From Streptomyces ferrugineus (GTDB taxonomy: Bacteria > Actinomycetota > Actinomycetes > Streptomycetales > Streptomycetaceae): DNA of 64,000 nt. The translations under genes and the position numbers were made by a program. Position 1 is the stretch's first letter. The number at the start of each line of letters is the position of its first letter. The stretch is taken from positions 9,213,001 to 9,277,000 of the forward strand of contig NZ_CP063373.1 in the NCBI RefSeq assembly GCF_015160855.1, written 5' to 3'. Positions 54,205-63,604 of the stretch are shown here, piece after piece. Below the pieces are notes generated by a model. It was not told where the DNA came from, searched no databases, and saw nothing but the letters and a program-made list of their open reading frames with translations.

Positions 54205-54219
54205 TTGGACTCAGTCCAA
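54205..54219. promoter_or_regulatory. 15-base palindrome upstream of the CHRD gene
   Basis: TTGGACT-C-AGTCCAA is a perfect palindrome, 78 bases before the CHRD start and 63 bases after the stop of the polyprenyl synthase gene. It looks like a dimeric repressor or activator site; the binding protein is unknown. Confidence 0.5.
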
Positions 54220-54281
54220 CTTTGTGACGTGCGCCACTATGCCGACCGCGTTCGCGGCCGGGCCGACGGGGGCGAAAAGCC

Positions 54282-55292
54282 CTAGCCGGCCCGATGCACC
54301 ACCGCGTCGCACAGCTCCATCAACGCGGCCTTGGCATCGACATCCGGCAACGGCGCCAGCGCGGCCCGCGCGTCCTCGGCATACCGCACCGTGTCCCGCC
54401 GAGCCTGCTCCAACGCGGGGTGCGCCCGCAGCGCGGCCAGTGCCTCCGCGTGTCGCGCGTCGTCGTTCAGATCGGAGTCCAGCAGCTCGCACAGCGCGAT
54501 GTCCTCCGCCAGCCCCAGCCGCTCGGCCCGCTCCCGCAGCCGCAGCACGGGCAGCGTCGGAATGCCCTCACGAAGATCCGTCCCCGGCGTCTTCCCGGAC
54601 TCGTGGGAGTCGCTCGCGATGTCCAGTACGTCGTCCGCGAGCTGGAAGGCGACCCCCAGCCGCTCCCCGTACTGGGTCAGCACATCGACCACCGTCTCGT
54701 CGGCGCCCGACATCATCGCCCCGAAGCGGCACGACACCGCCACCAGCGACCCGGTCTTCCCGCTCAGCACATCCAGGTAGTGCTCGACCGGGTCCCGGCC
54801 GTCCTGCGGCCCCGCGGTCTCCAGGATCTGCCCGGTGACCAGCCGCTCGAACGCCTCGGCCTGCACCCGCACCGCCTCGGGCCCGAGGTCGGCCAGGGTG
54901 TGCGAGGCCCGGGCGAACAGGAAGTCGCCGGTCAGTACGGCGACCGAGTTGCCCCAGCGGGTGTTCGCGCTGTCGACCCCGCGCCGTACGGCCGCCTCGT
55001 CCATCACGTCGTCGTGGTACAGCGTCGCCAGATGGGTGAGCTCGACCACCACCGCCGAGGGCACGACACCCGGCGCATACGGGTCGCCGAACTGCGCGGT
55101 GAGCATCACGAGCAACGGCCTGAAGCGCTTTCCACCCGCCCGCACCAGATGCTGGGCGGCCTCGGTGATGAAGGGGACCTCACTCTTGGTGGCTTCGAGC
55201 AATCCCTCCTCGACAGCCGCCAATCCGGCCTGGACATCGGCTTCCAGAGCCTGGTCCCGCACGCTCAGCCCGAACGGCCCGACGACGGTCAC
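54282..55292 (-). CDS. Polyprenyl diphosphate synthase (all-trans, probably menaquinone side chain)
   Basis: The 336-residue enzyme has the first Asp-rich motif YHDDVMDEAAVRRG and the second LADDVLDIASDSHESGKTPG, plus AGGKRFRPLLVML. Small residues before the first motif (LATLYHDD) fit a long-chain product. It condenses isopentenyl diphosphate units, likely to make the menaquinone tail. It ends upstream of the CHRD gene without an obvious operon link. Upstream (55293-55589) no gene is seen. Confidence 0.92.
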   Translation of the reverse strand: MTVVGPFGLSVRDQALEADVQAGLAAVEEGLLEATKSEVPFITEAAQHLVRAGGKRFRPLLVMLTAQFGDPYAPGVVPSAVVVELTHLATLYHDDVMDEAAVRRGVDSANTRWGNSVAVLTGDFLFARASHTLADLGPEAVRVQAEAFERLVTGQILETAGPQDGRDPVEHYLDVLSGKTGSLVAVSCRFGAMMSGADETVVDVLTQYGERLGVAFQLADDVLDIASDSHESGKTPGTDLREGIPTLPVLRLRERAERLGLAEDIALCELLDSDLNDDARHAEALAALRAHPALEQARRDTVRYAEDARAALAPLPDVDAKAALMELCDAVVHRAG

Positions 55293-55589
55293 GAGGGGTC
55301 TCCTGTCTGCTGGTGTCTACTGGCGGTTACACGGTTTGTCGATAGGTCGCTGCCATCACTCAAGTCAGCGTATCCGGTCACGTTTCGATCACCGATGCCG
55401 CCCACCCGTCCACCACAGGCGGTATCGGATCACGGCCGGTATTTTTTTGATCACCTGATAAGGCCGGATAAGCATCGACTTATAGGGAAGTAGCGGTCCG
55501 TATCCCGAACCGAAGTCGATGGTGAAGCCGGGAGCGGGCCCACTCCTGGCGACGACTGGGGGCGCTCCTCGTCCCCCTTCTCGTCCCTC

Positions 55590-56206
55590 GGCATGCAGCC
55601 ATCCTGGTGCTCTGTTTCGCCGACACGGTGGCCCACGGCGGTATGGGCATGTCGGTCGGACCTGATCGCCTGCGGCCACTACGCCATGGCGGTGCCGGCC
55701 GCCGCCATGACCCGGGCAGGCCTCGGCCTGATCAGCGCCGGCACCGGCCTCCTCAAGCCCAACGTCGCCACCTTGGTCGGCAAGCTCTACCGCACGGACG
55801 ACGACCGCCGCGACACCGGCTTCGCGCTCTACTGCATGGCGATCAACATCGGCGTCTTCGCCGGGCGCCGTCATCCGGCCGGACGGAAGCATGCCGCCCC
55901 CTTCGCGCCGGCCCCGGACTCCCGCACCCTCGAAGGACCCCCGTCGCGCCGGACGACCCGCCTGATCGTCACGGGCCTCGCCGCCACCGCCGCCGTCGTC
56001 GCACTGTGGGCCCACATGGGGCACCGCCGACCTCGGGGCACTCCTCCGACGCCCCCCTCATGCCCGTCTGGTGGATCGTGGGTTCCCACCCGCTGCTCGG
56101 CCTCGGCGACGCCCTCCTGGAGGCCTCCGGCATATCGGCCACGCCCGGGCTCGCCGTGATGGCCGCGGCGCCCTGGCCGCGCCGCACGACGCACCAGGTG
56201 CACTGA
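55590..56206 (+). pseudogene. Decayed POT/PTR2 peptide transporter gene
   Basis: One frame reads LIACGHYAMAVPAAAMTRAG, LGLISAGTGLLKPNVATLVG and KLYRTDDDRRDTGFALYCMA-INIGVF, which closely follows helices 3-5 of proton-coupled oligopeptide transporters. A shifted frame later reads PLMPVWWIVGSHPLLGLGDALLEASGIS, resembling the late helix with PVWW and the GELLLSPVGLS motif. The middle is missing and the start is not recognisable, so only about 200 of 500 residues remain in at least two frames. Confidence 0.62.
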
Positions 56207-56225
56207 CCGGACGGGGATCCCGCTC

Positions 56226-56580
56226 ATGCGCATCCGTACGTCCTTCCCCTACGAGACGACTCACCACGACCTGCGGCGCGTCCCGCCCCGTACGGGACCC
56301 GCCTCGTCGAGGCGATCGTCACCCTCTGCTCCACGGACGATCACCATGACAACGACGTGCACTACAGGGGAGGTTCCGTCCTCGTAGTCGACACTCAGGG
56401 GCGCGAACACCGGCGGGAGGAGGACGCACACTCGGTGCGCCTGGAGTGCGAAGTGGGTGAGGAGACCTCGGTGTTGACCCTGGCCGCCTTCGAGGAAGCG
56501 GAGCAGCCGGCGCCGCTCGGCGTGAACTCCCCCATCACTCATCTACATGGAGGGCGAAGAGGTCGTTTTCCTCCGGACAC
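56226..56580 (+). pseudogene. Remnant of a CocE/NonD (S15) hydrolase gene
   Basis: An ATG at 56226 opens MRIRTSFPYETTHHDLR, like the start of CocE/NonD hydrolases. After a frame change (offset two bases) the sequence reads VEAIVTLCSTDDHHDNDVHY-RGGSVL, matching the family motif STDDRYADDVHYMGG. A further part with REHRREEDAHSVRLECEVGE resembles the C-terminal region. The catalytic Ser and most of the gene are gone. It lies just after the transporter remnant, so the two probably decayed from one operon. Confidence 0.55.
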
Positions 56581-56814
56581 GGGAAAAACGGACTCCACGG
56601 ACAGCCGATTAAAGGCGAGTTGGAGGCATTGCCCGATTTGCCATTCTTGTGATCGCCAGTGAATTGGGTCACTCACGCCTGCCCGAGGGGTCAGCCGGAC
56701 GCACCCCCTTCCACCCTTGCGTCGAACGCGAGTTGAGACTTGGCAACCGCAAAGGATCAAGCGCTCCATTCCCCTCAGACCATGGTCAATCCGCACGTCA
56801 GGCAGCCATGGCAC

Positions 56815-56844
56815 TTGTTCCGGGCATATGCTCTCGCATACGTT
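56815..56844 (+). promoter_or_regulatory. Candidate promoter for the riboswitch-LysM transcript
   Basis: TTGTTC, an 18-base gap, then TACGTT, matching -35 and TAnnnT -10 features. The RNA start would lie about 40 bases before the riboswitch. From 56581 to 56814 nothing else is recognised. Confidence 0.35.
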
Positions 56845-56892
56845 CCCGCTCGTCGGGCGGACGCCGAATCCTGCCGCCGCCCGAGTCATCCA

Positions 56893-57060
56893 TCGACGCA
56901 ACTCACACACGCACGGCAGGAGCGGGGGACCCAGGTAAGTCGCCGGACCGGACGCCTTGATGGCGCACCGAACCGGCTAGGGGTGAAGTCGCACCGTCGC
57001 ACGGCGGCGCGGCCGGGCATCTCCCGCCCGAACCCGACAGCTCACCTCGCAGGCGACGGA
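56893..57060 (+). ncRNA. c-di-AMP riboswitch (ydaO/yuaA type)
   Basis: The leader contains the conserved blocks of the ydaO motif in order: GCGGGGGACCCAGGTAAG, then GGCTAGGGGTGAAGTCGC, then CCGCCCGAACCCGACAGCTC and ACCTCGCAGGCGACGG. It ends 13 bases before the start of a peptidoglycan lytic gene, the usual location of this riboswitch in actinobacteria, where binding of cyclic di-AMP turns expression off. The 5' boundary is approximate. Confidence 0.88.
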
Positions 57061-57073
57061 GAGGAACAGCGCC

Positions 57074-57790
57074 ATGCCCCGAGGCAAGCACCGCCGCCCC
57101 CGCACCAACCCGCTCACCCGCCGCGTCGCCATCGCCGGAACCGGCACCGCCGCCCTCGCCCTCCCGCTCCTGAGCGCGACCGGCGCGGGCGCCGCAGAGC
57201 CCACCGCGGCCAAGCCCGGCTCCGTCACGTACACCACGAAGAAGGGCGACACGCTCTACGGCATCGCGGACCGCTACGACGCCCGGGGCGGCTGGAAGCA
57301 GCTCTACAAGGACAACCGCAAGGTCATCGGCGACGACCCGCGGCTGATCCACCCGGGCATGGACCTGAAGGTCCGCGCGACGAAGAAGGCGTCCGCACCG
57401 AGCAAGGCGTCCGCGCCCGCCAAGCAGTCCGGCGTCGCCAAGGCCACTCAGTCCTCCGTGAAGTCGTACCCGAACAACCTCGACGGCTGGATCCGCAACG
57501 CGCTGGACATCATGCAGCAGAACGGAATTCCCGGGTCGTACGAGGGCATTCACCGCAACATCCTCCGCGAGTCCTCCGGCAACCCGCTGGCCATCAACAA
57601 CTGGGACTCCAACGCCGTGGCGGGCACCCCGTCCAAGGGCCTCCTCCAGGTCATCGACCCCACCTTCGCCAGCTACCACGTGCCGGGAACGGTGTACGAC
57701 CCCTTCGACCCGGTCGCGAACATCGTGGCCGCGTGCAACTACGCGGCCGCGCGTTACGGCTCGATCGACAACGTGAACGGCCCGTACTAG
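57074..57790 (+). CDS. Secreted LysM and transglycosylase (SLT) domain protein
   Basis: The 238-residue protein has a long twin-basic signal peptide (about 1-41, RRVAIAGTGTAALALPLL, cut near GAGA-AEP). A LysM domain follows (about 50-97, YTTKKGDTLYGIADRYDARG), then a Lys/Ser/Ala linker and an SLT lytic-transglycosylase domain with HRNILRESSGNPLAINN (catalytic Glu in ES) and SKGLLQVIDPTFASYHVPG. It should bind and cut peptidoglycan outside the cell. A GAGAGGAA site precedes the ATG, and the leader is a c-di-AMP riboswitch. Confidence 0.94.
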   Translation: MPRGKHRRPRTNPLTRRVAIAGTGTAALALPLLSATGAGAAEPTAAKPGSVTYTTKKGDTLYGIADRYDARGGWKQLYKDNRKVIGDDPRLIHPGMDLKVRATKKASAPSKASAPAKQSGVAKATQSSVKSYPNNLDGWIRNALDIMQQNGIPGSYEGIHRNILRESSGNPLAINNWDSNAVAGTPSKGLLQVIDPTFASYHVPGTVYDPFDPVANIVAACNYAAARYGSIDNVNGPY

Positions 57791-57822
57791 GCCCTCACCG
57801 GACCTATCGCCCCAGGTCGCCC

Positions 57823-58653
57823 CTATGGGGCGAAATCGACCAATCTGCCCGCGAAGAGCCTCTCGAGGACGACGGCGATGCCGTCGTCCTCGTTCGAGAG
57901 GGTGATCTCGTCGGCGATCGCCTTGAGTTCGGGATGCGCGTTGGCCATCGCGACACCGCGGGCCGCCCAGTCGAACATGGGGATGTCGTTGGGCATGTCA
58001 CCGAAGGCGACGGTGTCGCGCGGACCGAGACCGAGATGCTCGGCGGCGAGCGCGAGACCGGTGGCCTTGGTGATGCCGCATGGCTGGAGTTCGACGGTGC
58101 CGGGCCCCGACATGGTGACCGTCGCCAGGGAGCCGACCACCGAACGCGCCGTCGCCGCCAACTCGTCGTCGGACAGGCTGGGATGGCGCAGCAGCACCTT
58201 GCTGATCGGCTCGCACCACAGGTCGTCCCGGTGCATCACGCGCACGGCGGGCAGGGTGGGGTGCGGCATCAGATACCCGGGTTCGATGAGCGTCAGCCCG
58301 TCGACGCCGTCCTGGTCGACGGCCGCGTACACCTGCCCCACCTCGGCCTCGATCTTGCCGAGCGCGGTCTCCGCCAGCTCCCGGTCCAGCGTCACGGACC
58401 ACAGCAGACGGTCCGCGCCGGCGTCGTACAACTGCGCGCCCTGTCCGCACACCGCGAGCCCCCTGCTGCCCAGGACGTCGAGCAACGGCCGCACTCTGGG
58501 CGCCGGCCTGCCGGTCACGACGAGGTGCTGGGCACCGGCCACCGCCACCCTTGCGAGCGCTTCGAGGGTCCGATCGGAGAGCGTGTCGTCACCGCGGAGC
58601 AACGTCCCGTCCAGGTCAGTGGCGATGAGTGAATATGCGATGGGTGCTGCCAT
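57823..58653 (-). CDS. Cof-type HAD-IIB phosphatase
   Basis: The 276-residue protein has HAD motif I LIATDLDGTLLRGDDTLS, motif II LVVTGRPAPRVRPLL, the late Lys in CGITKATGLALAAEHLGLG and motif IV AFGDMPNDIPMFDWA, with the type IIB cap between. The family removes phosphate from sugars, nucleotides or cofactors; the substrate is not predictable. It converges with the LysM gene, whose stop is 32 bases away. Confidence 0.93.
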   Translation of the reverse strand: MAAPIAYSLIATDLDGTLLRGDDTLSDRTLEALARVAVAGAQHLVVTGRPAPRVRPLLDVLGSRGLAVCGQGAQLYDAGADRLLWSVTLDRELAETALGKIEAEVGQVYAAVDQDGVDGLTLIEPGYLMPHPTLPAVRVMHRDDLWCEPISKVLLRHPSLSDDELAATARSVVGSLATVTMSGPGTVELQPCGITKATGLALAAEHLGLGPRDTVAFGDMPNDIPMFDWAARGVAMANAHPELKAIADEITLSNEDDGIAVVLERLFAGRLVDFAP

Positions 58654-58978
58654 GATCAGAGAATACGGACAGGACGCCCCAACGACTCGACCTGAACCGG
58701 ACGGCTGCTGTGTTCACATCTGTTGACACCTGTTCCGGTTCCGCTTCTGTCTCCACGCGTACAACTTCCTTTCGTTTGTTGCGATTTCACCTCAGCGAAG
58801 GCGTGGCGGGCTCCCCGAGGGCGATGTCACGGCCACCGATGCGCCCAAAGCCACGCCGACCTGCTGATTCACCGGGCTCGGCGACGCGGGCGCCGCACTG
58901 CCCAAGACCGGCGGCTCACCCGTAACGTGTGGCCCGACCACATGGCATACGGAGCGGATGAGAGTGAGGCAGTACCCC
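58654..58978. other. Intergenic region between HAD and fumarylacetoacetase genes
   Basis: 325 bases between divergent genes. It holds a TTGACA (58722-58727) without a matching -10. No hairpin, operator or small gene could be supported. Confidence 0.5.
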
Positions 58979-60199
58979 ATGCCCCCCTTCGATCTCCCCG
59001 AGGGCGACCCCTTCGGCACGCACAACCTTCCGTACGGCGTCTTCTCCCTGCCCGGCTCGGACTCCGCGCGACGGGTCGGCGTCCGGCTCGGCGACCACGT
59101 CCTCGACGCGGGCAAAGCGGCCTACGCGCTCGGCTCGCCGTACGCCCCGCTGCTCGCCCAGGGCTCCCTGAACCCCCTGCTCGCGGCCGGCCGCACCACC
59201 TGGTCGGACGTACGGCGCGCGCTGACGGCCTGGGTGACGGTCCCGGCACACCAGGAGGCCGTCCAGGACCTCCTCCATCCCCTCTCCTCCGTGACCCTGC
59301 ACCTCCCCTTCGAGGTCGCGGACTACGTCGACTTCTACGCCTCCGAGAACCACGCCCGGAACGTCGGCCAGATCTTCCGCCCCGACGCCGCGGACTCCCT
59401 GACCCCCAACTGGAAACACCTGCCCATCGGTTACCACGGCCGCTCCGGCACGGTCGTGGTGTCCGGCACCGACGTCGTGCGGCCCTCGGGCCAGCGCAAG
59501 GCCCCCACCGATCCGGCGCCGGTCTTCGGCCCGTCGGTCCGCCTGGACATCGAGGCCGAGGTCGGCTTCGTGGTCGGCACTCCGTCGCGGATGGGCAGGC
59601 CGGTGGCGCTCGGCGACTACCGGGAGCACGTCTTCGGCCTGTGCCTGCTCAACGACTGGTCGGCACGCGACATCCAGGCCTGGGAGTACGTCCCCCTCGG
59701 CCCCTTCCTGGGCAAGTCCTTCACCACGTCGGTGTCGGCGTGGATCACCCCGCTGGACGCGCTGGAGGAGGCGCGGGTGGCACCGCCGGAGCGCACCCAC
59801 CCCCTGCTGCCCTACCTGGACGACTCCGGCTCCGAGACCGAGCCCGGCGGCTACGACCTGCGTATCTCGGTGGCCGTCAACGGCCATGTGATCGCCGAGC
59901 CGCCCTTCTCCACCATGTACTGGACCGCCGCCCAGCAGCTCGCCCATATGACCGTGAACGGCGCCTCCCTGCGCACCGGCGACCTGTACGGCTCCGGCAC
60001 GGTCAGCGGCCCCACGGAACGCGAGCGCGGCTCGCTGCTGGAGCTGACCTGGAACGGTCGGGACCCTCTCGAACTCCCCGACGGCAAGCGGACGTTCCTG
60101 GAGGACGGCGACGTGGTGACGCTGTCCGCCTGGGCACCGGGGCCCGGTGGGGTCCGGGTGGGGCTGGGGGACGTCACGGGGCGGATCGTGTCGGGGTGA
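58979..60199 (+). CDS. Fumarylacetoacetase
   Basis: The ATG at 58979 (MPPFDLPEGDPFGTHNLPYG) has a GAGG site 10 bases upstream, while the in-frame ATG at 58958 has none well placed. The 406-residue enzyme has the N-terminal SH3-like domain and the FAH fold: YVDFYASENHARNVGQIFRP, LPIGYHGRSGTVVVSG, IEAEVGFVVG and LLNDWSARDIQAWEYVPLGP. It cleaves fumarylacetoacetate to fumarate and acetoacetate, the last step of tyrosine breakdown. No other tyrosine pathway gene is adjacent. Confidence 0.93.
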   Translation: MPPFDLPEGDPFGTHNLPYGVFSLPGSDSARRVGVRLGDHVLDAGKAAYALGSPYAPLLAQGSLNPLLAAGRTTWSDVRRALTAWVTVPAHQEAVQDLLHPLSSVTLHLPFEVADYVDFYASENHARNVGQIFRPDAADSLTPNWKHLPIGYHGRSGTVVVSGTDVVRPSGQRKAPTDPAPVFGPSVRLDIEAEVGFVVGTPSRMGRPVALGDYREHVFGLCLLNDWSARDIQAWEYVPLGPFLGKSFTTSVSAWITPLDALEEARVAPPERTHPLLPYLDDSGSETEPGGYDLRISVAVNGHVIAEPPFSTMYWTAAQQLAHMTVNGASLRTGDLYGSGTVSGPTERERGSLLELTWNGRDPLELPDGKRTFLEDGDVVTLSAWAPGPGGVRVGLGDVTGRIVSG

Positions 60200-60451
60200 G
60201 ACCGGGGCCGCCGGGGCCAACGCGCCGCTGCTGCCCGGTGGTTCGCGGTGTGGTGCGCGTGCAGGGCGCTTCGGCTGTCGTCTGGGAAGACGGCCGTGAC
60301 GGGGTATTCGGCGAGTCCTTCCCCCTGACTCCTGAGGCGGTCACCGTCATACTGGCTGGCGGTGGGAGGCGAGCCGGGATCGGCGTTCGCGGCCCGCTGC
60401 CCCGCACCGCCACTCCCGCACCTCCCCCGTCCAGGATCCGGAGACCTCGGC

Positions 60452-61390
60452 ATGACCGTCTGCATGCTCCTGCTGAGCATCGTCGCCCTGACGGCCGCCC
60501 TGCCCGTCCCCCGGGCGCTGACCCGGGCCGCCTGGCCGGAACGGGAACCCGTGGTGGCGCTCTGGGTGTGGCAGTGCCTGGTCGCCACCGTCCTGCTGTG
60601 CTGCCTGACGGCCCTGGCCCTGGGCACCGCCGCCGCCTTCGGCACGGTCCGCGCCCAGCTGTTCGCCCCGGCGCCGCCGCCGGTGACGGAGGCGTACGAC
60701 CTCTCGGCCACACCGGCCTGGGCGGCCGCCCTCACCCTGCTGCTGGCCTGCGGTGCCGCCTGGACGACCGCGATGCTGGCCCGCGAGCTGGTCGAGGCCC
60801 GTCGGCGACGCGGCCAGGCCAGGGCCCACCTGCGCGAACGCGCCCCCGACCTGCCCGCCGGGCTGGGCTCGGCGCGCGGGCCGCTGCTGGTGCTGGAGGA
60901 CGAGTACCCGGACGCCTGGTGGATGCCCGGCAACCCGCCCCAGCTGATCGTCACCACGGGCGCCCTGCACCGTCTGACCGACCACCAGCTCGACGCCGTC
61001 CTCACCCACGAGCGCGGCCACGCCCGCGCCCGCCACGACTGGCTGCTGCACCTGTCCACCGCGCTCGCCACCGGCTTCCCCCGCATCCCGTTGTTCGCCC
61101 ACTTCTGCGACCAGACCCACCGCCTGGTCGAACTCGCCGCCGACGACACGGCGTCCCGCCGCTGCGGTCATCTGACGACGGCCCTGGCCCTGATCGAGCT
61201 CAACCAGCACCGTGGCGTGCTGTCCTGCGCCTCCACCCACCGCCTCCTGGGCGAACGCGTCAACCGCCTGCTCCAGCCGCCCCCGCGCCTGGGCCGCCGC
61301 CATCGGGCGTTGACGACGACGCTGGCCGCACTGGTGCCGCTGCTGCCGCTGCTGATCACGTTCGCGCCCGGGCTGACGGCGCTGGCGTGA
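60452..61390 (+). CDS. M56-family membrane zinc metallopeptidase
   Basis: The ATG at 60452 gives 312 residues with helices near 1-20, 35-60, 88-110 and 285-308. The zinc motif HERGH (186-190) sits in AVLTHERGHARARHDWLLHL, and the third ligand in LVELAADDTASRR. This is the BlaR1/MecR1-like M56 domain without a sensor domain. In streptomycetes such genes commonly pair with a BlaI/MecI repressor gene, which is not visible here. The substrate is unknown. Confidence 0.9.
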   Translation: MTVCMLLLSIVALTAALPVPRALTRAAWPEREPVVALWVWQCLVATVLLCCLTALALGTAAAFGTVRAQLFAPAPPPVTEAYDLSATPAWAAALTLLLACGAAWTTAMLARELVEARRRRGQARAHLRERAPDLPAGLGSARGPLLVLEDEYPDAWWMPGNPPQLIVTTGALHRLTDHQLDAVLTHERGHARARHDWLLHLSTALATGFPRIPLFAHFCDQTHRLVELAADDTASRRCGHLTTALALIELNQHRGVLSCASTHRLLGERVNRLLQPPPRLGRRHRALTTTLAALVPLLPLLITFAPGLTALA

Positions 61391-61453
61391 CCGTCGCCCG
61401 CGAGCGCCGGACGGGCTGAGACGAGCCCACCGGCGCTCGGCTGCTCCCTGTGC

Positions 61454-63448
61454 CTAGGCCCAGTCCTCCGGCTCCGGCTCGATGTCGGGCCAGTCGTCGT
61501 CCCCGTGATCGGCCGCGGGTGCCGTGCCGTCCGCAGCGCCGGTGTCCGCGCGCATCGAGGCCAGCACTTCGAGCACGCCCTCGCCATATGTGGCCAGCTT
61601 CTTCTCGCCGACCCCGCTGACGCCCCCGAGCTCCCGCACGGAGGTGGGCCACACCGTCACGATCTCCCGCAAGGTCGCGTCGTGGAAGATCACATATGCC
61701 GGAACGCCCTGCTCCCGGGCCTGCTCGGCACGCCAGGCCCGCAGTGCCTCGAAGGCCGGCGCCAGCTCCTCCGGCAGTTCGGCCACCGCGGCCTTCGCCT
61801 TGCGCTCCCCGCGTCCGGACCCCGTCGACCCCGACCGCGAGGTCGCCGGCTTCTTCGGCTCCTTGCGCAGCGGCACCTCCCGCTCCCGCCGCAGCACCGT
61901 CCCGCTGGCCTCGGTCAGCACGAGCGTCCCGTACTCCCCCTCGACCGCGAGCAGGCCCTGCGCCAGCAGCTGCCGGACGACGCCGCGCCATTCGCCTTCG
62001 TTCAGCTCCTCGCCGATGCCGAACACGGACAGCTGGTCGTGGTCGAACTGGATCACCTTGCCGGTGCGCTTGCCCAGCAGGATGTCGACGATCTGCAGCG
62101 CGCCGAACTTCTGCCCCCGCTCGCGCTGCAGCCGCACCACGGTCGACAGCACCTTCTGCGCCGCGATCGTGCCGTCCCAGGTCTCCGGCGGCGTCAGGCA
62201 GGTGTCGCAGTTGCCGCAGCCCACCGGATCGGGGTCCTGGCCGAAGTAGGCGAGCAGCTGGCCGCGTCGGCACTGGGCCGTCTCGCACAGCGCCAGCATC
62301 GCGTCCAGGTGTGAGGCGGCCCGGCGCCGGAACGCCTCGTCGCCCTCGCCCGACTGGATCAGCTTGCGCTGCTGTATGACGTCGTTGAGGCCGTAGGCCA
62401 TCCAGGCCGTGGAGGGCAGGCCGTCACGTCCCGCACGCCCCGTCTCCTGGTAGTAGCCCTCGACGGACTTGGGCAGGTCGAGGTGGGCGACGAACCGCAC
62501 GTCCGGCTTGTCGATGCCCATCCCGAATGCGATGGTCGCCACCACGACCAGGCCCTCCTCCCGCAGGAACCGGGACTGGTGCGCAGCGCGCGTGCCCGCG
62601 TCCAGCCCGGCGTGGTAGGGCACCGCCTCGATGCCGTTGCGGGTCAGGAACTCGGCCGTGGCCTCCACCGACTTGCGGGACAGGCAGTACACGATGCCCG
62701 CGTCGCCGGTGTGCTCCTCCCGCAGGAAGCTCAGGAGCTGCTTCTTCGGGTCCGCCTTCGGCACGATCCGGTACTGGATGTTGGGGCGGTCGAAGCTCGC
62801 CACGAAGTGCCGGGCCGTCGGCATGTTCAGCCGCTGGGTGATCTCCTGGTGCGTCGCCCGCGTGGCCGTCGCCGTGAGCGCGATCCGCGGGACGTCCGGC
62901 CAGCGCTCACCGAGCAGCGACAGGGCCAGATAGTCGGGGCGGAAGTCGTGGCCCCACTGGGACACGCAGTGCGCCTCGTCGATCGCGAACACCGCGATCT
63001 TGCCGCGCGACAGCAGATCCAGCGTGGAGTCGAGCCGCAGTCGCTCGGGGGCGAGGTAGAGCAGGTCGAGCTCGCCCGCGAGGAACTCCGCCTCCACCAC
63101 CCGGCGCTCGTCGAAGTCCTGCGTGGAGTTGACGAACCCGGCGCGCACGCCCAGCGCCCGCAGCGCGTCCACCTGGTCCTGCATCAGCGCGATGAGCGGG
63201 GAGACGACCACTCCCGTACCGGGTCTGACCAGGGACGGAATCTGATAGCAGAGGGACTTGCCACCGCCGGTCGGCATGAGCACGACGGCGTCGCCGCCCG
63301 CCACCACATGCTCGATGACGGCTTCCTGCTCCCCGCGGAAGGCCTCGTACCCGAAGACCCGATGCAGCGCGGCCAGCGCCTCGCCACCGCCCGCCGGCGC
63401 CACCTCGGTCACCCTTGGCATCTCCCTGATCCCACCCGTCGCACCCAT
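61454..63448 (-). CDS. recQ: ATP-dependent DNA helicase RecQ
   Basis: The start at 63448 ([20 protein letters not shown]) has a GGGGGA site 7 bases upstream; 664 residues result. Helicase motifs are complete: [11 protein letters not shown] (motif 0), [12 protein letters not shown] (I), [18 protein letters not shown] (II), ALTATAT (III) and [15 protein letters not shown] (VI). The zinc region is [19 protein letters not shown], then a winged helix and an HRDC domain (about 545-625). It unwinds 3'-5' in recombination and repair. The acidic end [15 protein letters not shown] may bind partners such as SSB. Confidence 0.96.
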   Translation of the reverse strand: MGATGGIREMPRVTEVAPAGGGEALAALHRVFGYEAFRGEQEAVIEHVVAGGDAVVLMPTGGGKSLCYQIPSLVRPGTGVVVSPLIALMQDQVDALRALGVRAGFVNSTQDFDERRVVEAEFLAGELDLLYLAPERLRLDSTLDLLSRGKIAVFAIDEAHCVSQWGHDFRPDYLALSLLGERWPDVPRIALTATATRATHQEITQRLNMPTARHFVASFDRPNIQYRIVPKADPKKQLLSFLREEHTGDAGIVYCLSRKSVEATAEFLTRNGIEAVPYHAGLDAGTRAAHQSRFLREEGLVVVATIAFGMGIDKPDVRFVAHLDLPKSVEGYYQETGRAGRDGLPSTAWMAYGLNDVIQQRKLIQSGEGDEAFRRRAASHLDAMLALCETAQCRRGQLLAYFGQDPDPVGCGNCDTCLTPPETWDGTIAAQKVLSTVVRLQRERGQKFGALQIVDILLGKRTGKVIQFDHDQLSVFGIGEELNEGEWRGVVRQLLAQGLLAVEGEYGTLVLTEASGTVLRREREVPLRKEPKKPATSRSGSTGSGRGERKAKAAVAELPEELAPAFEALRAWRAEQAREQGVPAYVIFHDATLREIVTVWPTSVRELGGVSGVGEKKLATYGEGVLEVLASMRADTGAADGTAPAADHGDDDWPDIEPEPEDWA

Positions 63449-63545
63449 CGCATGTCCCCCGTACGTCGTCCCTCGACCACTGCCTCCACGATAGGGGCCG
63501 GGACCGACAGCGCCGGAGTTATCCACAGGCTCACCTCCCGCGCAG

Positions 63546-63588
63546 GGCAGCGGCCTGGCTTCTCTCGGAGAGAAGCCAGGCCGCTGCC
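63546..63588 (-). terminator. Terminator after the right-edge nuoN
   Basis: Perfect 19-bp stem (63546-63564 with 63570-63588, loop TCGGA), 17 bases past the nuoN stop. It closes the second nuo locus before recQ. Confidence 0.92.
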
Positions 63589-63604
63589 AGCCGGGAGTGC
63601 CGCG

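Noticed and set aside
56539..56910. A 123-residue minus-strand frame upstream of the LysM gene
   Set aside because: It shows no domain or good ribosome site and overlaps the candidate promoter and leader of the riboswitch gene.
58710..58925. A 71-residue plus-strand frame between the HAD and fumarylacetoacetase genes
   Set aside because: No ribosome site, signal or family pattern; low-complexity Arg/Pro-rich content typical of chance frames here.
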